49,952 nt of DNA from Alloyangia pacifica (GCF_900116195.1 NZ_FOZW01000021.1:1-49952), one strand, 5' to 3'; counted from the first letter of the stretch, positions 24,890 to 33,893 are shown. Numbers and translations are program-made. The notes: a model not told the origin generated them from the sequence alone.

Positions 24890-25386
24890 TGTACGACTCC
24901 ATGAAAGGATCGACCCATTCGCTCGCCCCGCCCGAGATCGCCGAAATGGCGATCCCCGAGGACGAGCGGGTCTGGGTCCCGCAGGCACCGGGCGTATGGT
25001 TCCGCCCGCTGCTACTCAACACGATGGCCGGGCAATGGTGCAACCTGCTGCGCGTGCGCAAGTCCGGCGTGCTCAGCAAGCACCTGCACCCCGCCCCCGT
25101 GGTCGGCTACGTAATCAAGGGCCGCTGGCACTACCTCGAGCATGACTGGGTTGCCGAGACCGGCTCCTTCGTCTTCGAACCGCCGGGCGAGATCCACACG
25201 CTGACCGTCCCCGAGGATTGCGAAGAGATGATCACCTTCTTCAACATCCAGGGCTGCATGTACTACGTCGACGAGGACAACAAGCACACCGGTTTCGAGG
25301 ATGTGTTCACCAAGATCGACATGTGCCGGCGCCACTACGAGGAAGTCGGGCTGGGCGCGAGCTACCTCGACCAATTCATCAGATGA
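24889..25386 (+). CDS. Cupin, 2,4'-dihydroxyacetophenone dioxygenase-like
   Basis: The protein has 165 residues with a single cupin barrel. The first motif reads SKHLHPAPVVGYVIKGRWHY and the second FEPPGEIHTL; the His and Glu/His residues would bind Fe or another metal. The family includes 2,4'-dihydroxyacetophenone dioxygenase and many unassigned acid-binding cupins encoded beside TTT transporters. The start is fixed by the one-base overlap with tctA, and the stop overlaps the SDR gene (ATGA). It may be an isomerase, dioxygenase or substrate sensor for the imported compound. Confidence 0.82.
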   Translation: MYDSMKGSTHSLAPPEIAEMAIPEDERVWVPQAPGVWFRPLLLNTMAGQWCNLLRVRKSGVLSKHLHPAPVVGYVIKGRWHYLEHDWVAETGSFVFEPPGEIHTLTVPEDCEEMITFFNIQGCMYYVDEDNKHTGFEDVFTKIDMCRRHYEEVGLGASYLDQFIR

Positions 25387-26171
25387 GCATCATGGAAAGA
25401 AGCGACATCACCGCCGCAACCGGCGGATGGGCCGCGCCTTTCCTCGAAGGCCGCTCGGTCCTAGTGACCGGCGGCACCTCGGGGATCGGCTTCGGCATCG
25501 CGCTCGGCTTCGCCCGGGCCGGGGCCAGGGTCACCGCGACGGGCCTCACCGAAGCCGAAGCCGCGACCGCCACGGCAAAGGCGCAAGAGCTGGGGCTGGA
25601 CAAGCTGCTTGGCTTCGATGTGCTCGACGTGCGCGACGCCGCGGCGGTGGACAGGGTGATCGGCGGGCAGAGCGATCTCTATACGCTGGTCAACTGCGCC
25701 GGGCTGATCCGCCGCGGCGCCGAGCTCGAGCCGGCGGTCTTTGAACAGGTCGTCGACGTCAATCTTAACGGCTCGATGCGCTGCGCCCATGCCGCGCATG
25801 ACGCGCTGGCCCGCAGTGGCGGCAGCGTGATCAACACTGCCTCGATGCTGTCGTTCTTCGGCGGCGGACTTGTGCCGGGCTATTCGGCCTCGAAGGGCGG
25901 GATCGCGCAGCTGACCAAGTCGCTTGCCATCGCCTGGGCCAAGGACGGCATCCGGGTGAACGCAATCGCGCCGGGCTGGATCCGCACGCCGCTGACTGCC
26001 GATCTGCAGGGCGACGAGGCGCGCGCGGCCACCATTCTCGGACGCACGCCCATGGGCCGCTGGGGCGAGCCGGGCGATCTGGCGGGCCCCGCCATGTTCC
26101 TCGCCACACCGCTGGCGGGCTTCATGACCGGCACCGTCATCCCCATCGACGGCGGCTACGCGATCGCCTGA
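25383..26171 (+). CDS. Short-chain dehydrogenase/reductase, gluconate/KduD-like
   Basis: The protein has 262 residues of classical SDR type: VTGGTSGIGFGIA (cofactor loop), VNCAGLI in place of NNAG, Ser-Tyr-Lys site with YSASKGGI, then NAIAPGWIRTPL and the C-terminal GTVIPIDGGYA. Similar enzymes oxidise sugar acids such as 2-keto-3-deoxygluconate or gluconate. ATG 25383 overlaps the cupin stop by 4 bp. It works presumably with the following alcohol dehydrogenase on the TTT substrate; this is inference. Confidence 0.88.
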   Translation: MSIMERSDITAATGGWAAPFLEGRSVLVTGGTSGIGFGIALGFARAGARVTATGLTEAEAATATAKAQELGLDKLLGFDVLDVRDAAAVDRVIGGQSDLYTLVNCAGLIRRGAELEPAVFEQVVDVNLNGSMRCAHAAHDALARSGGSVINTASMLSFFGGGLVPGYSASKGGIAQLTKSLAIAWAKDGIRVNAIAPGWIRTPLTADLQGDEARAATILGRTPMGRWGEPGDLAGPAMFLATPLAGFMTGTVIPIDGGYAIA

Positions 26172-26202
26172 TCGCGATCAAGAAACTGAGCAGGAGGAAG
26201 AC

Positions 26203-27210
26203 ATGAAAGCGTTGGTCTACGAAGGGCCGCGGACAGTCGCCGTGCGCGATGTGCCCACCCCCCAAGGCGAGGGCGTCCGCCTGCGGCTGCACTATTGCGG
26301 CGTCTGCGGCACGGACATCGGCATCTACGCGGGCAGCCATCCGCGCGCGCAGGCGCCGTTGATCCTCGGTCACGAGTTCATCGGCGAGGTGATCGAGGAT
26401 GCTGCCGGGTTCACCGCTGGGCAGCGGGTCACCGCCTTTCCGCTGCTGTCCTGCGGTAGCTGCCATCCCTGCCGCGACGGCAACCCGCATATCTGCGCCA
26501 GCCTGCGCCTCCTTGGCATCGACACCGATGGCGGCATGGCCGAGGAAATGACCGTCGCGCCCGAACTGCTGGTTCCGGTTCCGGACCACGTTTCGGACGA
26601 GCTTGCTGCGCTGATCGAGCCGGTGGCGGTCTGCCTGCGGGTGGCGGATCGCGCCGGGGTCACAATGGGCGACACCTGCGTGGTCACCGGGGCGGGGCCG
26701 ATCGGGCTGATCACCGCGCTGATGCTGCGCCACGCCGGGGCGGGGCGCATCCTCGTGTCGGACATCGCGCCGGGCCGTCTGAAACTTGCACGCGATCTTG
26801 GGTTTGAGACGGTGAACGTCAGCAGCGAGAGCCTCGCCGATGCGGTGGCCGAGGCCACTGGCGGCGATGGTGCGGATGCGCTGGTGGAATGCTCGGGCGC
26901 GGCGCCTGTGGCGCTCGAGATGACCCGGCTCGTCCGCACCGGGGGCACACTGTGCCTGGCGTCGCTCTATAAGGCGCCTGTGCCAGTGCCGCTGCTCGAC
27001 ATGAGTTTCAAGGAACTGCGGCTGATCGGCTCGCGCGTTTACACCCGCGAAGAGTTCCGCCGCGCGGTCGATCTGGTCGCCAAGCTCGAAGAGCCGCTGC
27101 TGCGGCTGGTGACGCAGGTAGTGCCGCTGAGCGGGGCCGGAGATGTGTTCGATCTGGTCACCGACCCGACCTCCGACGCAGTGAAAGTGCTGGTCGACTG
27201 TCAGGGCTGA
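26203..27210 (+). CDS. Zinc-dependent alcohol dehydrogenase (MDR), polyol/L-threonine DH-like
   Basis: The protein has 335 residues. The catalytic zinc ligands are Cys in YCGVCGTD, His-Glu in GHEFIGE and Glu in LIEPVAVC. The structural zinc site is the four-Cys block CGSCHPCRDGNPHIC. The Rossmann motif is GAGPIGL. This pattern fits L-threonine, sorbitol, galactitol or L-idonate dehydrogenases. AGGAGGAAG precedes its ATG, 31 bp after the SDR. It closes the plus arm. No clear terminator follows. Confidence 0.9.
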   Translation: MKALVYEGPRTVAVRDVPTPQGEGVRLRLHYCGVCGTDIGIYAGSHPRAQAPLILGHEFIGEVIEDAAGFTAGQRVTAFPLLSCGSCHPCRDGNPHICASLRLLGIDTDGGMAEEMTVAPELLVPVPDHVSDELAALIEPVAVCLRVADRAGVTMGDTCVVTGAGPIGLITALMLRHAGAGRILVSDIAPGRLKLARDLGFETVNVSSESLADAVAEATGGDGADALVECSGAAPVALEMTRLVRTGGTLCLASLYKAPVPVPLLDMSFKELRLIGSRVYTREEFRRAVDLVAKLEEPLLRLVTQVVPLSGAGDVFDLVTDPTSDAVKVLVDCQG

Positions 27211-28254
27211 CGAATATTGAGGCCGAATGGCGAACGGAAAGGGTTCTGCTCCGTTTCGCTGAGTATTGCATTCATTGAGACAGGGGTAGGCAACTGCGTT
27301 TTCACTGAGGCTTGGGAGGGTGGTCGGCTCCGAGGCGCGAAATCGGCGACCCTCAAAGTTTCCTTCCGAATTTGCCGTGGGCACAGTCTTCCGATTTGCG
27401 GAATTTCCTTGGCGGTTCTACCCGCCAAGGAAGATCATGCTTAAATGCAAGGCGGCACCACCACTCACGGAAGAAGCCGAGATGATGCTATCATTGGAAC
27501 GTGGCAAAACCACGACTTTATCATTTTGATAGTCTTAGACCCTCTCTCCCGGAGAAGTGTCGCGTGTTTTGGAAGCCTTGAAGGGCATTGAACGGCTCTG
27601 AACTCCAAGCCAGGACCGATAGGCGTTTGAAAACGCCCGAACACAGCCTGCAAGGGTTTGAAGCGCGGTCAGGAGAAAGTCTCAACAGTAGCATTCCAAC
27701 GTGCATAGACTGGAAGATTATCGCTTTTTGCCAGTACGTTCCGAGATGTGTTGCGCGGCTAGCCGGCAAAAAATTATCGTGAATCTTGAACGTGTCTTCT
27801 CCACTCACAGAACGTTCGGCACCCGCAGCAGTATTTGCGGCCAGCTAAATTCTGTCCGCCACGGCGGCGCCCTGCGCATGGCAGGAATCGAGCTGGATCA
27901 GTCTCCCCTCTCGCGCCGCCAGCCCTGGCGGCAATCGACGAAAGCGGCCCATTGGCCGGCGGCTACTGCGAGCTTCTGGAGTTTCAGATGATGCTCAGGC
28001 GACTGCCCTACCCTGCGCTGGATTCGCATAAGCGCCATTCCGTCGCCGCACAAACTCTGCAGGTGCGGCGAACGGCGGAAGGGTCCCGCGCTGCTGACCT
28101 CCATGCCGTGCGCGGCGAACGGCAGTCCGGAGCCCTTTTGCGACGTTCAGCGCGTCTTGGTTCGGCCAGTCTTTTCGCGACTGCGGCGCTTCGCGGGAGC
28201 CCGTGGACAGGATGTCGCGGCTTTGGAGCGTGTCATCGCTGGCGGCAGTCCCTC
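27211..28254. other. 1-kb gap of lower GC, no gene recognised
   Basis: The 27.2-27.8 kb part is clearly lower in GC than its surroundings and shows no conserved open frame. Hairpins occur at 27407-27430 (CCTTGGCGG with CCGCCAAGG) and 27622-27638 (GGCGTTT with AAACGCC). From 27998 to about 28090 the two intergenic repeat blocks found near 12.6-12.9 kb recur. It may be an eroded insertion or gene graveyard between the catabolic and envelope islands. Confidence 0.45.
27998..28039. repeat. Dispersed intergenic repeat, copy 2
   Basis: Near copy of 12915-12956 in the same strand orientation, followed here directly by a block sharing the CAGGTGCGGCGA core with 12609-12655. The two parts are adjacent here but separated and in the other order near 12.6-12.9 kb, as if modules had been shuffled or only partly retained. 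Confidence 0.6.
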
Positions 28255-30870
28255 TTATCCGGAAACACCTGCGGACCGGACATCATCTCCCTTCCGCGCG
28301 CCGCCGCCGATCAGTGCCACGACGTCCGCCGCGATGCTCAGAAGATTGGCCCGCGGCGGCACCGCGACGTAGATCGGGCGCCAGTCGGGACCGAATTTCT
28401 CCTTGAACGCGCGCAGGCCTTCGAAGTTGTAGAACTGTTGGCCATGACGATAGACCAGCGCTCCGAGCCGGGTCGAAAGCGCTGCACCACGGCGGGCCTC
28501 AAGCCCGGAGAGGGGCGCATTGCCCAGCGAGAACTCATCATAGCCCTCGGCAGCGAAGTGCAGCAGCAGCTCGGTGAAAAGGAACTCCATCAGCCCGCCC
28601 GGGGCATTCTCGACATGGCGCATCAGGTCGATGGTGGCGGAGGTCTTCGTCTCGGTCAGCCAAAGGTTCGCAAAGGCCACGGTCCGCCCCTCGTGGCGCA
28701 CGACGGCGATCGGGGCCTGCGACAGGACATCGGGATCAAAAGCGCCGACTGAGAAGCCTTTCTCCGCCCCCGCCTTGGTGGCGAGCCAGCTGTCCGAGAT
28801 CGCGCGAAGCTCCTCCATGAAACCCGGAGCGAAGGGCGGCTTCAGCACCTCAAAGGACAGCCCGTCGCGCAGCGCCCGGTTGTGCGCGGTGCGCAGGCGC
28901 TTGCGCTCTGGACCCTGCAACGAAAAGCCCGGCAGAGGCACCACCGCCTCTTCACCCAATTTCACCAACCCCAGCCCCATCTCGAGCCAGAGCGGGATCA
29001 GGTCGGCGCCCACGGAATAGAAGACCGGGCGCGCATTGGCGGCGTAGGCGGCATCGTGGAAATCCCAGGCGAGAGGGGCAAGCTCCGAAGGCTCTCCGAA
29101 GGGCTCGTGCAGGGCAATCCAGCTGCGCCCCCGGATGCGGTACATGAGCGCGGCGCGGCCGCTTTCCGAGACCATCAGGCACTTGTCGCCGGTCAGCGCG
29201 ATATTCGCCTCGGGGTCCGGTTGGGCGGCGACGATGGCCCGCACCTGCGCAAGCTCCTCGGCCGTCGGCAGGGCGTGGGTCAGCCGCCCCGGTCGCAGGG
29301 CGAAGACGAGGAGCGACAGGACCAGCACGACCATGCCGACAAGCGCGGCGCGCAGGGCGCGCGGCGCACTCGCATCGGTGGCGAACTGCCACCACAGCTC
29401 ATGCGCGTAGGGCGTCGCCTTGTGGGCGAAGAACAGCACCGCGACGACCGAGGCGCCAAGCGCCGTGATCAGCAGCAGCCAGCGCAGGCCGAAGGCCTGG
29501 CGGGTCAAGCGGGTGGTGCGGAAGAACTCACGCCGCGTCGGCCAGAGGATGAGCAGCGCGGCGCCAAGAAACACCGCGCGCTCTATGTCCAGCGCATTGG
29601 CGACGCTGGCGACGATGCCGCCCGCAAGCGCCAGCACCGCCAGCCACCACGCCCCCTGCACCCGGCGCAGCAGGCCGTGCGCGATCACCAGCATCATCGC
29701 CCCGAAGATGCTGGCCAGCAACGCGCCACCTTCGGCGATGGCCAGCGGCGTCAGCACCTCCAACTCCTCGGCGAGATCGGAGGTCGGCGGCAGCAGGCTC
29801 GAGACCATGAGCAGCAGACCCGAGCCGAGCATCATCGCGGCCATCGCCAGCGGCACCAAAGCGCTGACCGAGCGGGCCAGCGGCGCAAGGCTCTGCACCA
29901 GCGGCCCGGCGGCGCGGCTCGAGGCCATGCGCGCCTCGGTAAGGGCCAGCAGCACCAACGCGACGGCGAAGGGCAGGAGGTAGTAGATAATCCGGTAAAG
30001 CAGCAGCCCGGTGGCGGCCTGTTCGACCGGGACCGAGGCGGGCAGCGCGGCGATGACCACCGTCTCGAGCACGCCGACGCCGCCGGGCACGTGGCTGAGA
30101 ACGCCGGCCATCACCGCTGCGGCATAGACGGCGAGGAACGTCGCGAAGCCGAGCTCGGAGGGCGGCAGCAACAGGTAGAGCGTCGTGGCCGCCAGCAGCA
30201 TGTCGACCGCGGTGAAGACGAACTGCGCCGCCATGAGACCTGGCGTCGGCGCGCGCAGCGTAACGCCCCGCACGGTGATCTCGGTCCTGCGAAAGGCGAT
30301 CCAGAACAGCAGGCCGGTGACGACGATCACGACGGCCAGTGAAACATTGCGGATCGGCCCCGACCCGAACGGCAGCAGGTGTCCAAGCGCCAGCGGATGA
30401 ATGGCCAGCGCGCCGAAGCCGATGATCGTCGCCCCGAAGCCGAAGGCCACCGAGGCGAATGCGGCAATCGCGGCGATGTCCTGTGTGGAAAGTCCAAGCG
30501 CGGAATACACCCGGTAGCGCACCGCCCCGCCGGTGATCGGCCCCGCGCCGATGGTGTTGCCGAAGGCATAGCCAAGGAAGCTGCCGAGGGCGACCACCGG
30601 GCCCGGCAGGTCCTTTCCGATGTAGCGCAGCGCCGAGCGATCGTAGCCGATGAGCGCGGCGTAGCTGGCAAAAGTCGTGAGCACCGCCAGCGCGAGGATA
30701 TGCCACGGCGTCGCCCTTGCCTGCGTCAGCACGCTGCGCAGGTCGACCGGGGCCAGCAGGCGGTAGAGGGCAAAGGCACCCGCCCCGAAGAGCGCCGCCG
30801 TCACGATGTAGGGCAGCAGCGGTTTCACCCGCTGCCAAGGTGTGAGGTGGGCGGTGCTGGCGTCTGTCAT
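28255..30870 (-). CDS. mprF: MprF-type phosphatidylglycerol lysyltransferase/flippase
   Basis: The protein has 871 residues. The N-terminal half has about 14 membrane helices forming the flippase part (GPITGGAVRYRVYSALGLS, SHVPGGVGVLETVV). The C-terminal 300 residues form the GNAT-like lysyl/alanyl-PG synthase domain (TGDKCLMVSESGRAALMY, FSVGAFDPDV, DLMRHVENAPGGLMEFLF, QFYNFEGLRAFKEKFGPDW). MprF transfers an amino acid from tRNA to phosphatidylglycerol and flips the product, reducing envelope negative charge and giving resistance to cationic peptides. It stands alone on the minus strand, divergent from the 75-aa membrane protein, with a dyad between. Confidence 0.93.
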   Translation of the reverse strand: MTDASTAHLTPWQRVKPLLPYIVTAALFGAGAFALYRLLAPVDLRSVLTQARATPWHILALAVLTTFASYAALIGYDRSALRYIGKDLPGPVVALGSFLGYAFGNTIGAGPITGGAVRYRVYSALGLSTQDIAAIAAFASVAFGFGATIIGFGALAIHPLALGHLLPFGSGPIRNVSLAVVIVVTGLLFWIAFRRTEITVRGVTLRAPTPGLMAAQFVFTAVDMLLAATTLYLLLPPSELGFATFLAVYAAAVMAGVLSHVPGGVGVLETVVIAALPASVPVEQAATGLLLYRIIYYLLPFAVALVLLALTEARMASSRAAGPLVQSLAPLARSVSALVPLAMAAMMLGSGLLLMVSSLLPPTSDLAEELEVLTPLAIAEGGALLASIFGAMMLVIAHGLLRRVQGAWWLAVLALAGGIVASVANALDIERAVFLGAALLILWPTRREFFRTTRLTRQAFGLRWLLLITALGASVVAVLFFAHKATPYAHELWWQFATDASAPRALRAALVGMVVLVLSLLVFALRPGRLTHALPTAEELAQVRAIVAAQPDPEANIALTGDKCLMVSESGRAALMYRIRGRSWIALHEPFGEPSELAPLAWDFHDAAYAANARPVFYSVGADLIPLWLEMGLGLVKLGEEAVVPLPGFSLQGPERKRLRTAHNRALRDGLSFEVLKPPFAPGFMEELRAISDSWLATKAGAEKGFSVGAFDPDVLSQAPIAVVRHEGRTVAFANLWLTETKTSATIDLMRHVENAPGGLMEFLFTELLLHFAAEGYDEFSLGNAPLSGLEARRGAALSTRLGALVYRHGQQFYNFEGLRAFKEKFGPDWRPIYVAVPPRANLLSIAADVVALIGGGARKGDDVRSAGVSG

Positions 30871-30931
30871 GGTCTGTCCCCGATGTCTTTCTGCTGGGAA
30901 TGGCCAAGGCGGCTTTTCGCAAGCTGTCCGA

Positions 30932-30953
30932 AAGATTGGAATTTCGCAATCTT
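30932..30953. promoter_or_regulatory. Dyad between mprF and the small membrane protein
   Basis: AAGATTG (30932-30938) and CAATCTT (30947-30953) form a 7-bp inverted repeat with an 8-bp spacer in the 186-bp divergent gap. It is about 60 bp from the mprF start. It could be an operator for the response regulator encoded nearby or another factor. No -35/-10 pair stands out. Confidence 0.4.
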
Positions 30954-31056
30954 CAGTCCGGCCGGCAAAGATTACCGATACCCAATGCGAGCATCATGCG
31001 CGCGCAAGCTCCCATGCCCAGATTTCAGGAAACCCGGAAGCAAAGGAGACTTCGGT

Positions 31057-31284
31057 ATGGAACGGATGAAGGCATTGATCGCGCAGGCGCTGGTCGCAGT
31101 TGTGGTCGCTGTGGGTATGGGGCTTGGGCTTGTGGTCATGGGCGTTGCCATGATCGTCGGCCTTGTCATCACGCTTGCCGTTCGGCTCGCAGGCCCGCAG
31201 ATCCTCGCTGAGGCCGAGCGCCGCGCCACCGACCTGAGAGCCGAGGCCGCGCATCCCGTCAATGCCGAAGCCGCGCCCGTCTGA
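31057..31284 (+). CDS. Small membrane protein of the envelope island
   Basis: The protein has 75 residues, dominated by one long hydrophobic stretch (about 8-42: AQALVAVVVAVGMGLGLVVM onward) that could form a hairpin of two helices, followed by a charged tail (AEAERRATDLRAEAAHPV). A strong AAAGGAG site precedes its ATG. There is no recognised domain. Location between mprF and the sensor kinase suggests an envelope-stress role, but this is inference. It was called from the ribosome-binding site, hydrophobicity and a terminator downstream. Confidence 0.6.
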   Translation: MERMKALIAQALVAVVVAVGMGLGLVVMGVAMIVGLVITLAVRLAGPQILAEAERRATDLRAEAAHPVNAEAAPV

Positions 31285-31336
31285 AACTGCCAGGACGCCG
31301 CGCGTACCGTCCCCCTTGTTTCGGCGTCCCAACTGG

Positions 31337-31368
31337 GCCCGGTGGTGTCCCTCCCGCCGGGCCTTTCT
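31337..31368 (+). terminator. Hairpin terminator after the small membrane protein
   Basis: GCCCGG (31337-31342) pairs with CCGGGC (31357-31362) and is followed by CTTTCT. It lies 53 bp after the stop of the small gene and 3 bp before the stop codon of the convergent sensor kinase, so it could serve both strands. Confidence 0.55.
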
Positions 31369-31370
31369 GG

Positions 31371-32675
31371 TCAGCCCGGGAAGGTGACGGTGACCAACAG
31401 CCCCGGCTGCGCGTCGCCAAGTGTCAGCTCTGCGCCATGGAGGTCGGCGATGGCCTTGACCAGCGCCAGCCCCAACCCTGAGCCCGGCGTTGACCGGCTG
31501 GCCTCCAGCCGCGCGAGGCGGCGCAGCACATAATCGCGCTGGCCTGCGGGAATGCCGGGACCGCCGTCTCTGACGGTGAGCATCCGACCGGTGAGCGAGA
31601 GCGCGATCTCGGTGCCCGGCGCGTGGCGCAGGGCGTTCTCGATGAGGTTCGCGACCAGGCGCGACAGCAGATGACGATCGCCGCTCACCGGGAACGGCCC
31701 CGACACCGAGCAGGTCAGCGTAGCGCCCGCATCTTCGGCAGAGGGGCCATAAATCTCTGCCATGTCTTCAAGCAATGCACCAAGGTCCACGCTGGTGAAC
31801 GCCTCGCGCCCCTGGCCGCCCTCGAGTTGCGCGATCTGCAGCAGCGACTGGAAGGTCGCGATGATCTGCGCGGTCTCGGTGCTGGCCTGATCGAGGTGCT
31901 GCCGTGCCGGCTCCGGCAGGTCACTCTCGCCAAGCCGCTCGAGCCGCACAGCGACGCGCTGGATCGGAGTCTTGAGATCATGGGCAATGTCTGCGCCGAT
32001 CTGGCGCAAGGCCCCAACCGCGGCTTCCTGCGCCTCGGCCATGCGGTCGAGGTCACGCGAGATGTCGCCAAAGTCCGTGTCCGGATGCGGTGCCCCGACC
32101 CGTGCCGCGAGGGTCCCCTCGCTCAGTTCGTGCAGCGTACTGCGGATCGCCTCCACGCGCGCCGTCGTCCGGCGTACCACGACGATGCCGATGGCCGAGG
32201 TCAGCATGAGCGCCGGGAGAAGGGCAAAGCCAAGGATGGCGACGAAGGTTTCTTGCAACTCGGAGACGCTGTCGCGCCCAACCGCCACCGTCAGCCTGCC
32301 AGGCTCGAGGTCCGTGTGCCGCACCAGGTAGCTGTCGGCAACCGGCTCGGGCAGGTCGATGTCGTCGTCCCCGACGATCCCTTCGGGCAAGTCTCCGCCA
32401 ATGTTGGCAATTGTCTCGCCGTCCAGCTCGAGCCGGATCAGCAGAGCGCGCGTATCGGCTGCGGCAGCGATTTCGCCAGCCCGTTCGAGACGCTCTTCGG
32501 TCTCGGGGATCGCCCGGATCTCCTCGATGGTCTGGTCGGCGCGCAAAGCGATCTCGGCGCCGAGCGCCTGATGCATGATCACATAGGCAATGCCGAGCCC
32601 GACCGAGATGAAGACGGTGAACACCGCGATGAGCACCACCGAGAGCCGCAGCGGCGTCGACCGGAACCGTGTCAT
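31371..32675 (-). CDS. Sensor histidine kinase
   Basis: The protein has 434 residues: TM1 (about 10-35), a periplasmic sensor part (36-142), TM2 (about 143-168), HAMP, HisKA with phospho-acceptor His232 in IAHDLKTP, and HATPase with N-box NLIENALRHAPG, DGGPGIP and GSGLGLAL. The start overlaps the stop of the response regulator gene (ATGA, 32672-32675). With the PepSY protein upstream it matches a common alphaproteobacterial envelope-sensing triad. The ligand is unknown. Confidence 0.93.
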   Translation of the reverse strand: MTRFRSTPLRLSVVLIAVFTVFISVGLGIAYVIMHQALGAEIALRADQTIEEIRAIPETEERLERAGEIAAAADTRALLIRLELDGETIANIGGDLPEGIVGDDDIDLPEPVADSYLVRHTDLEPGRLTVAVGRDSVSELQETFVAILGFALLPALMLTSAIGIVVVRRTTARVEAIRSTLHELSEGTLAARVGAPHPDTDFGDISRDLDRMAEAQEAAVGALRQIGADIAHDLKTPIQRVAVRLERLGESDLPEPARQHLDQASTETAQIIATFQSLLQIAQLEGGQGREAFTSVDLGALLEDMAEIYGPSAEDAGATLTCSVSGPFPVSGDRHLLSRLVANLIENALRHAPGTEIALSLTGRMLTVRDGGPGIPAGQRDYVLRRLARLEASRSTPGSGLGLALVKAIADLHGAELTLGDAQPGLLVTVTFPG

Positions 32676-33343
32676 TCCGCGATCCGGTAGCCCGAGCCGC
32701 GCACGGTTTCGATCAACGTCACCTCAAAGGGCTTGTCGACCTTGCTCCGGAGCCGGCTCATGTGGCTTTCGACGACGTTGGTCTGCGGATCGAAATGGAT
32801 GTCCCAGACACCCTCGAGCAGCATGGTCCGCGTCTGCACCCGGCCCTTGCGGCGCAGCAGGTGTTCGAGCAGCGCAAACTCGCGCGGCTGCAGGTCGATC
32901 GGCTGGCCGCCCCGGGTGACCTTGCGGGTCAGCAGGTTCATCTCAAGATCGCGCGCCCGCAGCACCGTCGGTTCGTCCGAGGGCGGCGGTCGGCGCGCCA
33001 GCGCGGCAAGGCGGGCGGAAAGCTCGCCGAAGGCGAAGGGCTTGGTCAGGTAGTCGTCGGCCCCGGCATTCAGCCCGTCGATACGATCCTCGATGCCACC
33101 AAGCGCGGTCAGCAACAGCACCGGCACCGGGTTCCTCGACGCGCGCAGAGTGCGCAGGATCGACATGCCGTCGACATCCGGCACCATCCGGTCGAGCACC
33201 ATCACGTCGTAGCTGCCCGTCATCGCCTGCATCAGCCCGTCGCGGCCATTGTCCAGCAGGTCAACCACATGGCCCTCGGCGCGCAGGCCGGTGGCGACAT
33301 AGTCTCCGGTCGTGGGATCGTCTTCGATGACGAGGATATGCAT
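32672..33343 (-). CDS. OmpR-family response regulator
   Basis: The protein has 223 residues. The receiver domain has acidic pocket EDD (8-10), phospho-acceptor Asp51 in VMVLDRMVPD, Thr in LLLTALG and Lys in YLTKPF. The C-terminal winged helix (about 125-220) has LQPREFALLEHLLRRKGRV and TLIETVRGSGYRI. ATG 33343 was chosen because GGGAG lies 5-6 bases upstream; a TTG slightly earlier has none. It pairs with the kinase it overlaps. Confidence 0.93.
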   Translation of the reverse strand: MHILVIEDDPTTGDYVATGLRAEGHVVDLLDNGRDGLMQAMTGSYDVMVLDRMVPDVDGMSILRTLRASRNPVPVLLLTALGGIEDRIDGLNAGADDYLTKPFAFGELSARLAALARRPPPSDEPTVLRARDLEMNLLTRKVTRGGQPIDLQPREFALLEHLLRRKGRVQTRTMLLEGVWDIHFDPQTNVVESHMSRLRSKVDKPFEVTLIETVRGSGYRIAE

Positions 33344-33415
33344 TGGGTCTCCCAAAGATAGGGGCGGCAGGGAAACCTGCCGCCCAAGCGGTTGTAGCGG
33401 ACTGGAATGCGGCTG

Positions 33416-33796
33416 TCAGTCGTTGTCCTCGCCGTCCTCGCCCTGCTCGTGATCATCATCGTCATGGGTTTCCGTCACCTTGGTCACCGCGCCACTGGAG
33501 GGATCGACGAACCAGGTCTGCATCGCGCTGGAGGCGTCGGCGATCTCGACCTCGTAACCCCAGCTGCCCTGGTCGTTGTCCTCCCAGCCCGCCGAGACCG
33601 CGATGCCGCCGGTCTCATTCTGCGCGGCATCGACCGCCTGCGTCAGGGTCATGCCGCTCGCCTGGACCGCCTGGATTTCCTCGGCATCCGTCATCTCCGC
33701 GGTCGTCTCGGTGCCCGCCCATGCGGCACCGGCTACGCCGGCGGCGAGGGTCACGGGGATCAGGGGGATCAGGCTCTGGGGGATGATGCGTTTCAT
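33416..33796 (-). CDS. PepSY-domain exported protein
   Basis: The protein has 126 residues: a signal peptide cleaved near AWA-GTE, then a PepSY domain (TLTQAVDAAQNETGG, GWGYEVEIADAS-like and VDPSSGAVTKV) and a very acidic tail (DDDDHEQGEDGEDND). PepSY proteins inhibit or modulate proteases or bind cations in the periplasm, and often accompany two-component systems as feedback sensors. AGGAG precedes its ATG. It is the first gene of the PepSY-regulator-kinase operon and divergent from the 34-kb operon. Confidence 0.88.
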   Translation of the reverse strand: MKRIIPQSLIPLIPVTLAAGVAGAAWAGTETTAEMTDAEEIQAVQASGMTLTQAVDAAQNETGGIAVSAGWEDNDQGSWGYEVEIADASSAMQTWFVDPSSGAVTKVTETHDDDDHEQGEDGEDND

Positions 33797-33893
33797 GGGT
33801 CTTTCTCCTCTGCGGGCCCGGCGGCGTGCCGTGACCTCGTGACAGAGAGATGGACGGCGGCCTGTGGCGGCGCATGACGATGGGATTGATAAT

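Noticed and set aside
28882..30342. 486-aa open frame antisense to mprF
   Set aside because: Extremely rich in Arg, Gln, Gly and His, with no domain; a shadow of the membrane-helix codons of mprF.
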